Of a stretch of 5,665 nt of DNA, positions 5,661 through 5,665 are shown piece by piece. Source of the stretch: Methanobacteriota archaeon (GTDB lineage Archaea > Hydrothermarchaeota > Hydrothermarchaeia > Hydrothermarchaeales > SZUA-236); the NCBI GenBank assembly GCA_003695745.1, contig RFHW01000015.1, positions 1 to 5,665 on the forward strand, written 5' to 3'. The translations under genes and the position numbers were made by a program. Under the pieces are notes generated by a model, which saw only the letters and a program-made list of their open reading frames with translations, was not told where the DNA came from and ran no database searches. How positions within the stretch are numbered: the first letter of the stretch is position 1; every line of letters begins with the position of its first letter.

Positions 5661-5665
5661 GTCAC

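Overview
The window looks like ordinary chromosomal DNA of a euryarchaeon. The supporting signs are a RadA recombinase rather than RecA, a ThiD-ThiN fusion for thiamine synthesis, a tRNA-Cys gene with a bulge-helix-bulge intron and no encoded CCA, AT-rich TATA-type boxes about 25 bp upstream of start codons, and apparently leaderless genes. The fairly GC-rich coding sequence (by eye roughly 55-60%), with frequent AGG/AGA arginine codons and little AT-rich DNA outside promoters, would fit a methanogen-related lineage such as Methanosarcinales/Methanotrichaceae. That placement is an inference I hold with low confidence.

Layout. (1) Positions 1-752, minus strand: pdxS, the PLP-synthase subunit, cut off by the window edge and therefore missing its C-terminus. 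(2) Positions 836-1039, plus: a small ribbon-helix-helix DNA-binding protein, divergent from pdxS across about 80 bp that contain one TATA-like box and several inverted repeats. (3) Positions 2500 down to 1049, minus: radA, followed with zero spacing (stop TAA directly abutting ATG) by a 167-residue acidic, beta-rich protein I do not recognise. (4) Positions 2600-3178, plus: a membrane-anchored protein with two transmembrane helices and two tandem PRC-barrel-like repeats, divergent from radA. (5) Positions 5515 down to 3175, minus: thiDN overlapping a BioB/HydE-like radical SAM gene with an unusual CX4CX2C cluster motif; these two form a clear operon, and its end overlaps the PRC gene convergently by 4 bp. 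(6) Positions 5555-5656, plus: tRNA-Cys(GCA) with a 31-nt intron, divergent from thiDN.

The genes form three divergent pairs (pdxS/RHH, radA/PRC, thiDN/tRNA-Cys) and two tight convergent ends (9-bp gap, 4-bp overlap), so there is almost no non-coding DNA and no gene-free stretch above 300 bp. Two cofactor pathways (vitamin B6 and B1) flank a DNA-repair/cell-envelope core; nothing shows that these are functionally linked. I see no CRISPR, insertion sequence, prophage or toxin-antitoxin pair. The points most worth a second look are the unknown radA partner, the radical SAM enzyme translationally tied to thiDN, the duplicated PRC-barrel membrane protein, and the possible RHH operator in front of pdxS.
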